From contig NZ_BAUA01000044.1 of the NCBI RefSeq assembly GCF_000710915.1, positions 1 through 64,000 on the forward strand: a stretch of 64,000 nt of DNA, in the 5' to 3' direction. The notes beneath the pieces were generated by a model. That model saw only the letters and a list, made by a program, of their open reading frames with translations, was not told the DNA's origin and did no database searches. Within the stretch, counting starts at the first letter, position 1; each line of letters begins with the position of its first letter. Source of the stretch: Nocardia brasiliensis IFM 10847. Lineage in GTDB: Bacteria > Actinomycetota > Actinomycetes > Mycobacteriales > Mycobacteriaceae. Shown one piece after another: positions 35,854 to 43,633 of this stretch. Both the position numbers and the translations under genes were made by a program.

Positions 35854-37209
35854 CAGTCGACGATCCCGATGGATCTTCAGATCCAGGGCGCACATCTGTA
35901 TGACAAGACCCAGCGGTGGGTGACCGGGACGAACGGAGAGAAGCTCTTCGTCGAGAGCCCCATCCCGCCGGTCGAGGACGTCGAGCTCGCCGACATCGAC
36001 CTCAGCAACCCCTTCCTCTATCGTCAGGGGCGCTGGCAGTCCTACTTCGAGCGCTTGCGCAACGAGGCTCCGGTCCACTATCAGCCCAACAGTCCGTTCG
36101 GTCCGTTCTGGTCCGTCACGCGGCATGCCGACATCGTGGCCGTCGACAAGAACCACGAGCTCTTCTCCGCCGAGCCGTTCATTATCATCGGGGCCCCGCC
36201 TCGTTTCCTTGATATCGAGATGTTCATCGCGATGGACCCACCGCGCCACGACGCGCAGCGGGCCGCTGTCCAAGGTGTTGTCGCACCGAAGAACCTGCGT
36301 GAGATGGAGGGTCTGATCCGATCGCGTGTCCAGGAGGTGCTGGACAACCTGCCCGTGGATCAGCCGTTCGACTGGGTGCGGAACGTCTCGATCGAGTTGA
36401 CCGCTCGGATGCTCGCGACTCTACTGGACTTCCCGTACGAGCAGCGTCGCAAGCTCGTCTACTGGTCAGATCTCGCAACGTCGATGGAGCAAGCCAACGG
36501 CGGTCCCTCGGACAACGACGAGATTTTCCCCGCCATGCGCGACATGGCGCGCGGTCTCAGCGCTCTCTGGCACGACAAGGCGGCCCGGACAGCTGCCGGG
36601 GAGGAACCCGGCTTCGATCTGATCACTATGTTGCAGAGCAACGAGAACACCAAGGACCTGATCGACCGCCCGATGGAATTCTTGGGCAATCTCGTGTTGC
36701 TGATCGTCGGAGGCAACGACACGACCCGGAACTCGATGAGCGGCGGTGTTCTCGCACTGAACCGCTTCCCTGACCAGTTCGACAAGCTGAAGGCGAACCC
36801 CGGCCTGATCCCCAACATGGTCTCGGAGATCATCCGGTGGCAAACCCCGCTGGCCTACATGCGCCGGATCGCCAAGGCGGACACCATGCTGAACGGGCAG
36901 TTCATCCGCAAGGGCGACAAGGTAGTGATGTGGTACGCCTCGGGCAACCGCGACGAGCGCGTGTTCGAACGGCCCGACGAGTTCATCATCGACCGGGCCA
37001 ACGCCCGCAACCACATCTCCTTCGGCTTCGGCGTCCACCGCTGTATGGGCAACCGGCTGGCCGAGTTGCAGCTACGGATTCTCTGGGAGGAGCTGCTTCC
37101 TCGCTTCGAGAACATCGAGGTGGTCGGCGAGCCCGAGTACGTGCAGTCCAACTTCGTCCGAGGTATCAGCAAGATGATGGTCCGCCTCACTCCGAAAGCC
37201 AGCGCATGA
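35788..37209 (+). CDS. CYP153-type cytochrome P450, alkane terminal hydroxylase
   Basis: A 473-residue soluble class I P450 predicted to insert oxygen at the terminal carbon of alkanes, giving primary alcohols. Seen: I-helix GGNDTTRNS, K-helix EIIRWQTPLAYMRR, and haem-binding FGFGVHRCMGNRL with the cysteine ligand. The extended length, the ANARNHISFGFGVHRCMG context and the ferredoxin/reductase neighbours fit CYP153A. ATG 35788 follows GTG 35785. The first 22 codons are a tandem duplication of an 11-codon unit (KIPEVITTKVM / KIPEAITTKVQ). The stop overlaps the reductase start (ATGA). Confidence 0.93.
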   Translation: MKIPEVITTKVMKIPEAITTKVQSTIPMDLQIQGAHLYDKTQRWVTGTNGEKLFVESPIPPVEDVELADIDLSNPFLYRQGRWQSYFERLRNEAPVHYQPNSPFGPFWSVTRHADIVAVDKNHELFSAEPFIIIGAPPRFLDIEMFIAMDPPRHDAQRAAVQGVVAPKNLREMEGLIRSRVQEVLDNLPVDQPFDWVRNVSIELTARMLATLLDFPYEQRRKLVYWSDLATSMEQANGGPSDNDEIFPAMRDMARGLSALWHDKAARTAAGEEPGFDLITMLQSNENTKDLIDRPMEFLGNLVLLIVGGNDTTRNSMSGGVLALNRFPDQFDKLKANPGLIPNMVSEIIRWQTPLAYMRRIAKADTMLNGQFIRKGDKVVMWYASGNRDERVFERPDEFIIDRANARNHISFGFGVHRCMGNRLAELQLRILWEELLPRFENIEVVGEPEYVQSNFVRGISKMMVRLTPKASA

Positions 37210-38408
37210 GCTCGCGGCGAGCCCTCATCGTCGGGACCGGCCATGCCGGGGTCCAACTCGCGGCCAGTCTGCGCCAGGAAGGCTGGACCGGTGAGATCGT
37301 CCTCATCGGCGAGGAGTCGACACTGCCCTACCACCGCCCGCCGCTGTCGAAGGCATACCTGGCCGGGAAGAGCACACTCGATGGGCTCGCGATCCGCAGC
37401 GCCGAATTCTACGCCAAGCAGGGAATCCGACTGCTGGCTGCGACGGTGGAGGCGATCGACCGCTCGGCTGGTCACCTCCTACTTAGCACCGGCGACGCAC
37501 TGCCCTATGACAAGCTCGCGCTGTGCACTGGAGCCCGCCCTCGTCGGCTTTCCGCCCCGGGAGCCGACCTGGCCGGGGTCTACTACCTGCGCACCGCCGC
37601 AGACGTCGAGATGATCCGAGAGGCCACCAGCCCCAGACGTCGGGCCGTGATCGTCGGCGGCGGCTACATCGGACTGGAGACGGCTGCCTCGTTACGTGCG
37701 CTGGGTCTGGAGGTCACCGTGCTCGAGGCGACCGAGCGTGTCCTCGAACGGGTCACCGCCCCCCAAGTGTCGGCGTTCTTCGCCCGCATCCACCGGGAGT
37801 CGGGTGTGCACATCCGGACGGGCGCGCTGGTCGAGGCGCTGTCCGGCGACAGCCGAGTCCGCGAAGTGGTCCTGGCCAGTGGCGAAGCAATTCCGGCCGA
37901 CCTCGTCATCGTCGGCATTGGCGTGGAGCCGAACACCGAGCTCGCCGCCGCCGCGGGTCTGGCCGTCGACAACGGCGTCGTGATCGACGACCAGACCCGG
38001 ACCAGCGACCCCGACATCGTGGCCGCCGGGGACTGCGCCAGCCACACCATGGCGCGTTACGGCCGTCGCATACGCCTCGAGTCCGTGCCGAGCGCGGGCG
38101 AGCAGGCCAAAGTCGCCGCCGCGACCGTCTGCGGGAAGTCCAAGAAGATAGCGGCGCTTCCGTGGTTCTGGTCAGATCAATACAACCTCAAGCTCCAGAT
38201 CGCCGGGCTCAACACCGGCTACGACGAAGTCGTCCTCAGCGGCGATCCGACCCTGGACCGCGACTTCACCTGCTTTTACCTGCGTGCGGGCGAGCTCATT
38301 GCGGCCGACTGCATCAACCGCCCCCGTGACTTCATATACAGCAAGCGGGTCATCACGCAGCAACTCCCCATCGACCGGGCGGAACTGGTGCTCGCCCGCT
38401 CGGCCTGA
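37206..38408 (+). CDS. Ferredoxin reductase (FAD, NADH) of the CYP153 system
   Basis: A 400-residue rubredoxin/putidaredoxin-reductase-type flavoprotein passing electrons from NAD(P)H to the upstream ferredoxin. FAD-binding VGTGHAGVQLA is at the N-terminus, the NAD(P)H-binding VIVGGGYIGLETAA near residue 150, and the second FAD motif DIVAAGDCA near 275, followed by the family's C-terminal interface domain. ATG 37206 overlaps the P450 stop by 4 bases. It completes a self-sufficient three-component hydroxylase. Confidence 0.95.
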   Translation: MSSRRALIVGTGHAGVQLAASLRQEGWTGEIVLIGEESTLPYHRPPLSKAYLAGKSTLDGLAIRSAEFYAKQGIRLLAATVEAIDRSAGHLLLSTGDALPYDKLALCTGARPRRLSAPGADLAGVYYLRTAADVEMIREATSPRRRAVIVGGGYIGLETAASLRALGLEVTVLEATERVLERVTAPQVSAFFARIHRESGVHIRTGALVEALSGDSRVREVVLASGEAIPADLVIVGIGVEPNTELAAAAGLAVDNGVVIDDQTRTSDPDIVAAGDCASHTMARYGRRIRLESVPSAGEQAKVAAATVCGKSKKIAALPWFWSDQYNLKLQIAGLNTGYDEVVLSGDPTLDRDFTCFYLRAGELIAADCINRPRDFIYSKRVITQQLPIDRAELVLARSA

Positions 38409-38445
38409 TGAGGCGGGTCCTCGGGACGGTGATCTGACAACAGCG

Positions 38446-38465
38446 AGTGCGTGCCCGCATTTTTT
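38446..38465 (+). terminator. Probable intrinsic terminator of the CYP153 operon
   Basis: A short stem AGTGCG/CGCATT with a TGCC loop merges into a run of six T, 40 bases after the reductase stop. The stem is short, so strength is uncertain. Confidence 0.45.
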
Positions 38466-38691
38466 GGAGCCAGGCTCGATCGCTACCAAGTTCGTTCATG
38501 GCGGGCTTGGTGTGCCCACCGGTTGTAGGTGGCCGTTCGTGGTGAATCCGCGCCATCACGCCGGACCATATCTGGGGGCGAGCTGTTCCTCGATCGACGG
38601 GTACGGCTCGTCGTGACCGGGCAAACTCGCCGCGTACTTGGCTTCGCAGATCCAGCCCTGAACACACGCATCGTCGAGCAGGTCAGCAGTC

Positions 38692-39348
38692 TCACCCGCT
38701 GGGTACCGCGCTGTGGCTCGCGGCTGCCCCATCCGGTGTGAGGTCCGTGGAGCCCGCTTCGAGGTAACGCAGCGCCACCTCGGAGATTCGGCGTGCCGTT
38801 TCGGTGCTGTCGTCGGCCGGTAGTACGAGGTGGCTGACCGTCAGGCGAATGAGCGCATCGACCGCGTCGGCGACGTCATCGAGGTCAAGGCGGGGGAAGT
38901 GTTGGCCGAACGAGGCGACCAGTCGCTCGGACGCGAGCTGAAGCATGGAAGCAGAGGTTGTCAGCAGGGGGAGGACGCCGGTTTCGTCGCGAGGGCTGCT
39001 ACCCGGAGTGGTGAGGACGGCTTTGAGCAACGGGCTGGCCGCAGCCTCGTCAAGGGTGTAGCGCACCATCGCGCGTATCGATTCAGGCACCGCTCCGCTG
39101 TGCGATGCGAGCACATCCTCGACGCCGCTCAAGAACCGCTCCGCCTCGTACAGTACGAGCGCATCCCCAAGGCCTTGCTTGTCGCCGAACTCTCGATACA
39201 AGGTGGCACGTGATACCCCGATGAGCGTGGCGACCTCGCCGAAGCGGACCCGTTCCCAGCCCTTCTCGACAGTCAGGGTGCGAGCCGCGCGGATTGCCGT
39301 CTCGCGGAGGTGCCGTCTGAACGACAGCCTCACCGATTCCTCTACCAC
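38692..39348 (-). CDS. TetR-family regulator
   Basis: A 218-residue TetR protein: HTH near residues 30-60 (FGEVATLIGVSRATLYREFG), then a ligand domain with LDEAAASPLLKAVL. It is divergent from the thioesterase-P450-BtrH operon across 235 bases that contain a perfect palindrome, so it is likely its repressor. ATG 39348. The ligand may be an acyl compound, given the neighbours. Confidence 0.9.
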   Translation of the reverse strand: MVEESVRLSFRRHLRETAIRAARTLTVEKGWERVRFGEVATLIGVSRATLYREFGDKQGLGDALVLYEAERFLSGVEDVLASHSGAVPESIRAMVRYTLDEAAASPLLKAVLTTPGSSPRDETGVLPLLTTSASMLQLASERLVASFGQHFPRLDLDDVADAVDALIRLTVSHLVLPADDSTETARRISEVALRYLEAGSTDLTPDGAAASHSAVPSG

Positions 39349-39481
39349 TCAACCGAGCGTAACAGAATGCCAGTTTTGTTCATGAGTTGACAATCTCCTC
39401 GCCTCTCTTCGAGTGTCCAACTTTGGCGTGATCGCCGCCGCTTGTTGCAACCATGATGTGACACGCGACGGACTTCTGATC

Positions 39482-39495
39482 ATTTGTTGACAAAT
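39482..39495. promoter_or_regulatory. Candidate TetR operator upstream of the thioesterase-P450-BtrH operon
   Basis: Perfect palindrome ATTTGT-TG-ACAAAT. A second, wider inverted pair, GACAATC near 39388 and GATTGTC near 39503, lies in the same gap. Confidence 0.5.
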
Positions 39496-39583
39496 ATGTG
39501 CTGATTGTCTCCAATGGTAGATGCATCACGGTCACACACGAGACCGGTGTTGGGTGCGCGTCAGTCGACAGGGAGGTCTGACC

Positions 39584-40132
39584 ATGGGCAAGGCTTCGGA
39601 TGAGGTCGGTAGGTCGGATGCGGTCAGTTGGTCGTCCAACCCCGAAGTGGAGGACTGGGCGCGCTCGTTCCGGTTCCTGGAGTCCGGCTCGCCCGAGTTG
39701 CCGCCACACCATCCCCATTGCCTTGGTTGCGGGCCGGCGAACCCGCACGGGCATTCCCTGTCGGTGCGGCGCTGCGGAGACGGCGTCGTCGCTCACCACC
39801 TTTTCGACCAGCGTCATGTGGGAGCGCCCGGGATAGCACACGGCGGCGCGGTGGCGACCGTCATCGATGACCTGTTTGGCTTCCTGCTCTACACGGTCGG
39901 CGAACTCGCTGTGACACGCCGTCTTGACCTGGACTATCTCGCCCCGGTTCTGCTCGACACTCCCTACACCCTGCATGCCGATGTGCGGTCGCGGGATGGC
40001 CGGAAATTGAATCTCGCGGCCAGGATGGAGGATGCGGAGGGACGCTCGGTAGCCACGGCCACCGCCCTGTTCATCGTGGTCGAGGCCGAACACTTCCTCC
40101 AGTCGCAGGCGACCACTCGGAGGCAGTCATGA
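39584..40132 (+). CDS. Hotdog-fold acyl-CoA thioesterase (PaaI-like)
   Basis: A 182-residue hotdog protein. The conserved HGGAVATVIDDLFG helix near residue 85, with the His-Gly-Gly entry and an Asp two positions past the Ile, marks a PaaI/YbgC-type thioesterase. The N-terminal HHPHCLGCGPANPHGHSL segment is typical of larger actinobacterial members. ATG 39584 has GGGAGGT 6 bases upstream. It is the first gene of the operon and overlaps the P450 by 4 bases. It probably hydrolyses an acyl-CoA or acyl-ACP. Confidence 0.85.
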   Translation: MGKASDEVGRSDAVSWSSNPEVEDWARSFRFLESGSPELPPHHPHCLGCGPANPHGHSLSVRRCGDGVVAHHLFDQRHVGAPGIAHGGAVATVIDDLFGFLLYTVGELAVTRRLDLDYLAPVLLDTPYTLHADVRSRDGRKLNLAARMEDAEGRSVATATALFIVVEAEHFLQSQATTRRQS

Positions 40133-41346
40133 CCGCACCAACCGAGAGGGAACTGCTCCTCGACGTTTTGCTCACCGATCACGGCTCAGCCGGGCCCTAC
40201 GAGGCGTTCCGGCGCCTGCGCGAGACGCAGCCCGTGTTTGTCACGCGATCGGGTGTGCTGGTGTTGAGCCGTTACGACGACTGCGCGGCCGCGCTCCGCG
40301 ACCGTAGACTCGGCAAGGCCGATGAGTCACTGGGCTTCGGCTTGTCCGAGATTCCTGAAGAATTGCAACATCAGGCCATGCATCGGTTCCGGCGCACCAT
40401 GCTGTTCCGCAACCCGCCGGACCACCACCGGCTGCGTCGGCTGGTCGCTGACGTGTTCACCCCCCGGCACATCGAAGAGTTGCGCGGCCGCATCGTCACG
40501 CAGATCCAGCACCTGCTCGATGTCATCGAGGACCAGGGCTTCGCCGACATCATCACCGATCTCGCGCTTCCGCTGCCTGTGAATGTGATAGGCGATCTTC
40601 TCGGAGTGCCAGTGGCCGATCGAGCAGTGGCAGCGCCTCTGGTGCGTGCCCTGGTCGCCTCACTCGAACCCGGCGCCGACGTCGCGGCGCTGACCGCCGC
40701 CTGTGAAGCTGAAGACCAACTCGCCACGTATTTCACAGACCTCTTGGCGGTCAAACGCGCCCACCCCGCCGATGACTTGCTCAGCCGACTCGCTGTCGCG
40801 CACGGCGACGACGTCTTGGATGACGACGAATGCGTCGGCACCGCGATTCTGTTGTTCGCGGCGGGGTTCGAAACCACCACAAACCTCATCGGTAACGGGG
40901 TTGCCGCGCTGCTAGCCCATCCCGACCAAATGGACCTACTGCGCGACCGGCCCGACCTGGCGAGCAATGCCGTCGAAGAACTGTTGCGTTACGACTCGCC
41001 GGTCCAGACCAACGGGCGCACGGTGCTCGAGCCGACACGGCTGGCGGGAGTCGACCTACACCCTGGGCAGGTTGTACTGACCCTGCTCGGGGCGGCCAAC
41101 CGAGACCCGGACCGATTCTGTGACCCCGATAGGCTCGACATCACCCGAACCGGGATCCCGCCGTTATCGTTTGGCGCCGGCATTCACTTCTGCCTCGGCG
41201 CGCCGTTGGCCCGGCTCGAAGGAGCTGAACTCTTCCCGCTCCTCACGGCGCGTTTTCCCGGCATGAGGCTCGTCGAACAGCCTCAATGGCGCACGGGGTT
41301 GTCCTTCCGCGGTCTGTCGAGTCTGAAGGTGGCTACCGGATGCTAG
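40129..41346 (+). CDS. Cytochrome P450 (CYP107-like clan)
   Basis: A 405-residue soluble bacterial P450: I-helix AAGFETTTN near residue 245, K-helix ELLRYDSPVQ, and haem-binding LSFGAGIHFCLGAPLAR near residue 350. It is unlike the CYP153 gene nearby (the length, I-helix and haem loop differ) and resembles biosynthetic or catabolic CYP107/CYP125-type enzymes. ATG 40129 overlaps the thioesterase stop, and the stop overlaps the BtrH gene by 7 bases, so all three are translationally coupled. No ferredoxin gene is in this operon; the CYP153 electron partners 2 kb away might serve. Confidence 0.93.
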   Translation: MTAPTERELLLDVLLTDHGSAGPYEAFRRLRETQPVFVTRSGVLVLSRYDDCAAALRDRRLGKADESLGFGLSEIPEELQHQAMHRFRRTMLFRNPPDHHRLRRLVADVFTPRHIEELRGRIVTQIQHLLDVIEDQGFADIITDLALPLPVNVIGDLLGVPVADRAVAAPLVRALVASLEPGADVAALTAACEAEDQLATYFTDLLAVKRAHPADDLLSRLAVAHGDDVLDDDECVGTAILLFAAGFETTTNLIGNGVAALLAHPDQMDLLRDRPDLASNAVEELLRYDSPVQTNGRTVLEPTRLAGVDLHPGQVVLTLLGAANRDPDRFCDPDRLDITRTGIPPLSFGAGIHFCLGAPLARLEGAELFPLLTARFPGMRLVEQPQWRTGLSFRGLSSLKVATGC

Positions 41347-42380
41347 TTCTGCCGTACCCGCACCAGAAGGGCGGCCATTGCGGGTCGGGTGCGTTGCGCG
41401 ATCTCATGACCTGGGCGGGACTTGGCTGGGGTGGTCAGCTCAGCGAAGGACTCGTGTTCACCCTCGGCGGTGCGCTCGATTTCGCGTACCTGCGCGTCGA
41501 TGCGCTGAACCCGCCGATATACCTGGTGGGGCGTGGTGCCGATTTGGAGGTCGACCTGTTGCGGCGCCTCGGCGCGAAGGTCGAACTACGTCAGACCGAC
41601 GATCCCGTTCTCGGTTGGAAATGGGTGACGACCGAACTGGACTCCGGCCGGCCCGTCATGGTCTGGGCCGATATCGCTGAACTGCCGTACCTACGGGTAC
41701 GACTGCGCATGAGCCGCCACGACATCGTTATCGTTGGCTACGACGACGAGACCCGCGTGGCATATGTTGTCGACAACGACCGCGATGAGATCCAGACGGT
41801 GCCTTATGACGCGCTGGCACGAGCCCGCTCCTCCACCGGATTCCCGACACCCACACGTCACGCCACCTACATGGTCGAATGGCCTTCCGCCGCGCCCGAC
41901 CTCCCGTCCATGGCTGCCGCGGCACTCGAACAATCGGCGGCAACCCTGCGACACGGGGGACCGAGTGCCATCGCCGCACCACCCGCGAACGGTGTGTCCG
42001 GCACCGGACTCGACGGCGTTCGCTGCTTTGCCGACGATGTCACACGCTGGCCCGACATCTTCGGGGACGCCGACCTCGAGGCCGTGCTCAGGGCACTCGC
42101 CGCCTTCATCGAAAAAGCGGGCACCGGAGGCGGCCTGTTTCGTCGGCTCCTCGCTCAGGGGTGCGTCGATCTTGCCGATCACACGCGTAACCCGCATGTC
42201 GACGCGGCCGCAAGCGCAGCACGGCTGGCCGCGCAATCATGGACGAGGCTCGCCCAAATCGCTACATCCGACGAGACCCCATCGCTACGCTCGGTCCGGG
42301 TAGCCCAGGAGGCAGCCTTGCTACCGGAGTTGGAGGAAGCTCTGGCAAATCTTCTCACCATCGCCGCCAGCTCACTCTGA
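41340..42380 (+). CDS. BtrH_N / DUF4872 acyltransferase-like protein
   Basis: A 346-residue protein. The N-terminal half fits the BtrH N-terminal family (cysteine-protease-like fold): catalytic Cys in GGHCGSGALRDLM at about residue 14 and His in RHDIVIVGYDDE near 130. The C-terminal half fits DUF4872. BtrH moves an acyl chain from a carrier protein to an aminoglycoside amine during butirosin synthesis. The ATG is inside the end of the P450 gene (41340-41346). The likely role is transfer of an acyl group, perhaps hydroxylated by the P450, to an amine. That role is inference; no aminoglycoside genes are present. Confidence 0.82.
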   Translation: MLVLPYPHQKGGHCGSGALRDLMTWAGLGWGGQLSEGLVFTLGGALDFAYLRVDALNPPIYLVGRGADLEVDLLRRLGAKVELRQTDDPVLGWKWVTTELDSGRPVMVWADIAELPYLRVRLRMSRHDIVIVGYDDETRVAYVVDNDRDEIQTVPYDALARARSSTGFPTPTRHATYMVEWPSAAPDLPSMAAAALEQSAATLRHGGPSAIAAPPANGVSGTGLDGVRCFADDVTRWPDIFGDADLEAVLRALAAFIEKAGTGGGLFRRLLAQGCVDLADHTRNPHVDAAASAARLAAQSWTRLAQIATSDETPSLRSVRVAQEAALLPELEEALANLLTIAASSL

Positions 42381-42441
42381 ACCAGCCTCCGTAACAGCGG
42401 AGCTGGCTCCAACCTGTGGATGTGGGCCGGTCTGCAGCGAT

Positions 42442-42470
42442 CGAAAACCCTCTAGTTGTAAGGGTTTTCG
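42442..42470. terminator. Terminator after the thioesterase-P450-BtrH operon
   Basis: A perfect 10-bp stem CGAAAACCCT/AGGGTTTTCG with a 9-base loop and T-rich flank, 62 bases after the BtrH-type gene. Confidence 0.8.
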
Positions 42471-42639
42471 GCTCCGTATCCGCGCATCTCGAGCGGTGAG
42501 GTGGTCATGGTGAAGGTCTGCGGCGTAGCCGTGGCGGTGCTGCCGGAGTAGAGCTGGGTGCCTGCCTGGCCGATTGACTACCTGGTGAACGTGGGAATCA
42601 CCGTGCGGGACTGCGGATTTCGTCTCGGGCAGCCAGCCT

Positions 42640-42899
42640 GGACGGGATCGGGAGGTCTGTTCTGATCGAGGACCTGTGTCGGTGGGGCAGAGGCGCCGTA
42701 CGAGCGAACCGTAGCCCGACTGCGTCACGGCCGCCAGCAACTCGCGAAAGAACGACGCGGCACCCTGTCGCGATCGACCAGACGGCATGGCTCCCACCGA
42801 TCGCCCGTCGCGACCAACGCCCCCGCCGCCGAATCCACCAGGACCGCCAGATCCCGCTGCTCGTCCTCGTTCGAGGCCATGGGCAACGACCGTAGATCA
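42640..42899 (-). pseudogene. Remnant of a tyrosine-recombinase/integrase N-terminus
   Basis: Pieces in three frames read as one degraded phage-integrase-type N-terminus: MASNEDEQRDLAVLVDSAAG and GDRWEPCRLVDRDR, then ASFFRELLAA, then RSRATVRSYG. Together they match the common actinobacterial integrase core-binding pattern (LVD...FFRELLAAGRS.ATVRSYG). There is no catalytic domain. The call depends on frame changes, so it is tentative. Confidence 0.5.
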
Positions 42900-43461
42900 A
42901 TGACTCCAGATCTGTCTCCTGAACTGCGAGAACAAGTTTGATAGTTCAGTCAATACGAAAGCGAATCCTGTTGGGCAACTGAACAACACGACCCTGCGAT
43001 CGCTGAGTAGGCCCGGGGTGCGGTGGCGGGATTGCTCCTGCTCCGGTTCTAAACCCCCCGAGTTCGTTGGACCGGTCACCCCGGGGATTGCGGTCCCCAT
43101 CGCGACACGAATGCCCGCACGCGGTCGCGGGAGCGAGACCGTCTCCCCAGGCGGTCTGGGTGAGGCCACCCACGCCCACAAGCTGCGGGCGGCACTCGGG
43201 ATTGTCAAAGGACGGGAACCGCCGATGGCGGTGGCGTACTCCGCGGCCTGTCGTTCGAGCGCCCGGACGACATCCGGTTCGGCGGCGTTCTCGTCGGCGG
43301 TGAGAATCAGCGCCGTCCGGAATTGCCGTGGCCCAGAGCCAGCGACAGCTCGTCGGCATCGACGGATTCGCCGCGCAGGACGGCGTGCACGGGCCGCCGT
43401 CCTGCGGCCGATCGTGCCTCGTTGCAGTTGCTCCCGTTCCCGGCTGTAGGCGGCCACGAAC

Positions 43462-43620
43462 AAGGCCCACAACCAGGTTCGCGCGGTCGGCGAGCGCGGC
43501 AACGCGCTAATCGAATGGTTCAAGGCCCTGCGCCGAGTCAGCTTGTGCCCCTGGCGAATCGGTGCGATCACCGCGGCTGCTCTGGTGTTGCTACACCTTC
43601 AACACGGTCGCAGCATCTGA
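43462..43620 (+). pseudogene. C-terminal fragment of an IS5-type DDE transposase
   Basis: An open frame ending with TGA at 43618 encodes KAHNQVRAVGERGNALIEWF, FKALRRVSLCPWRIG and ITAAALVLLHLQHGR, the familiar last 50 residues of IS5/IS427-like transposases (GERGNA...K..LR...R...I..A...L...). No N-terminal part is present. The rest of 42900-43460 has no supported gene. Confidence 0.72.
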
Positions 43621-43633
43621 CCGCGACACACCG

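Noticed and set aside
43018..43571. Open frames on both strands in the graveyard region
   Set aside because: Composition is that of random high-GC frames; only the last 159 bases match a transposase.
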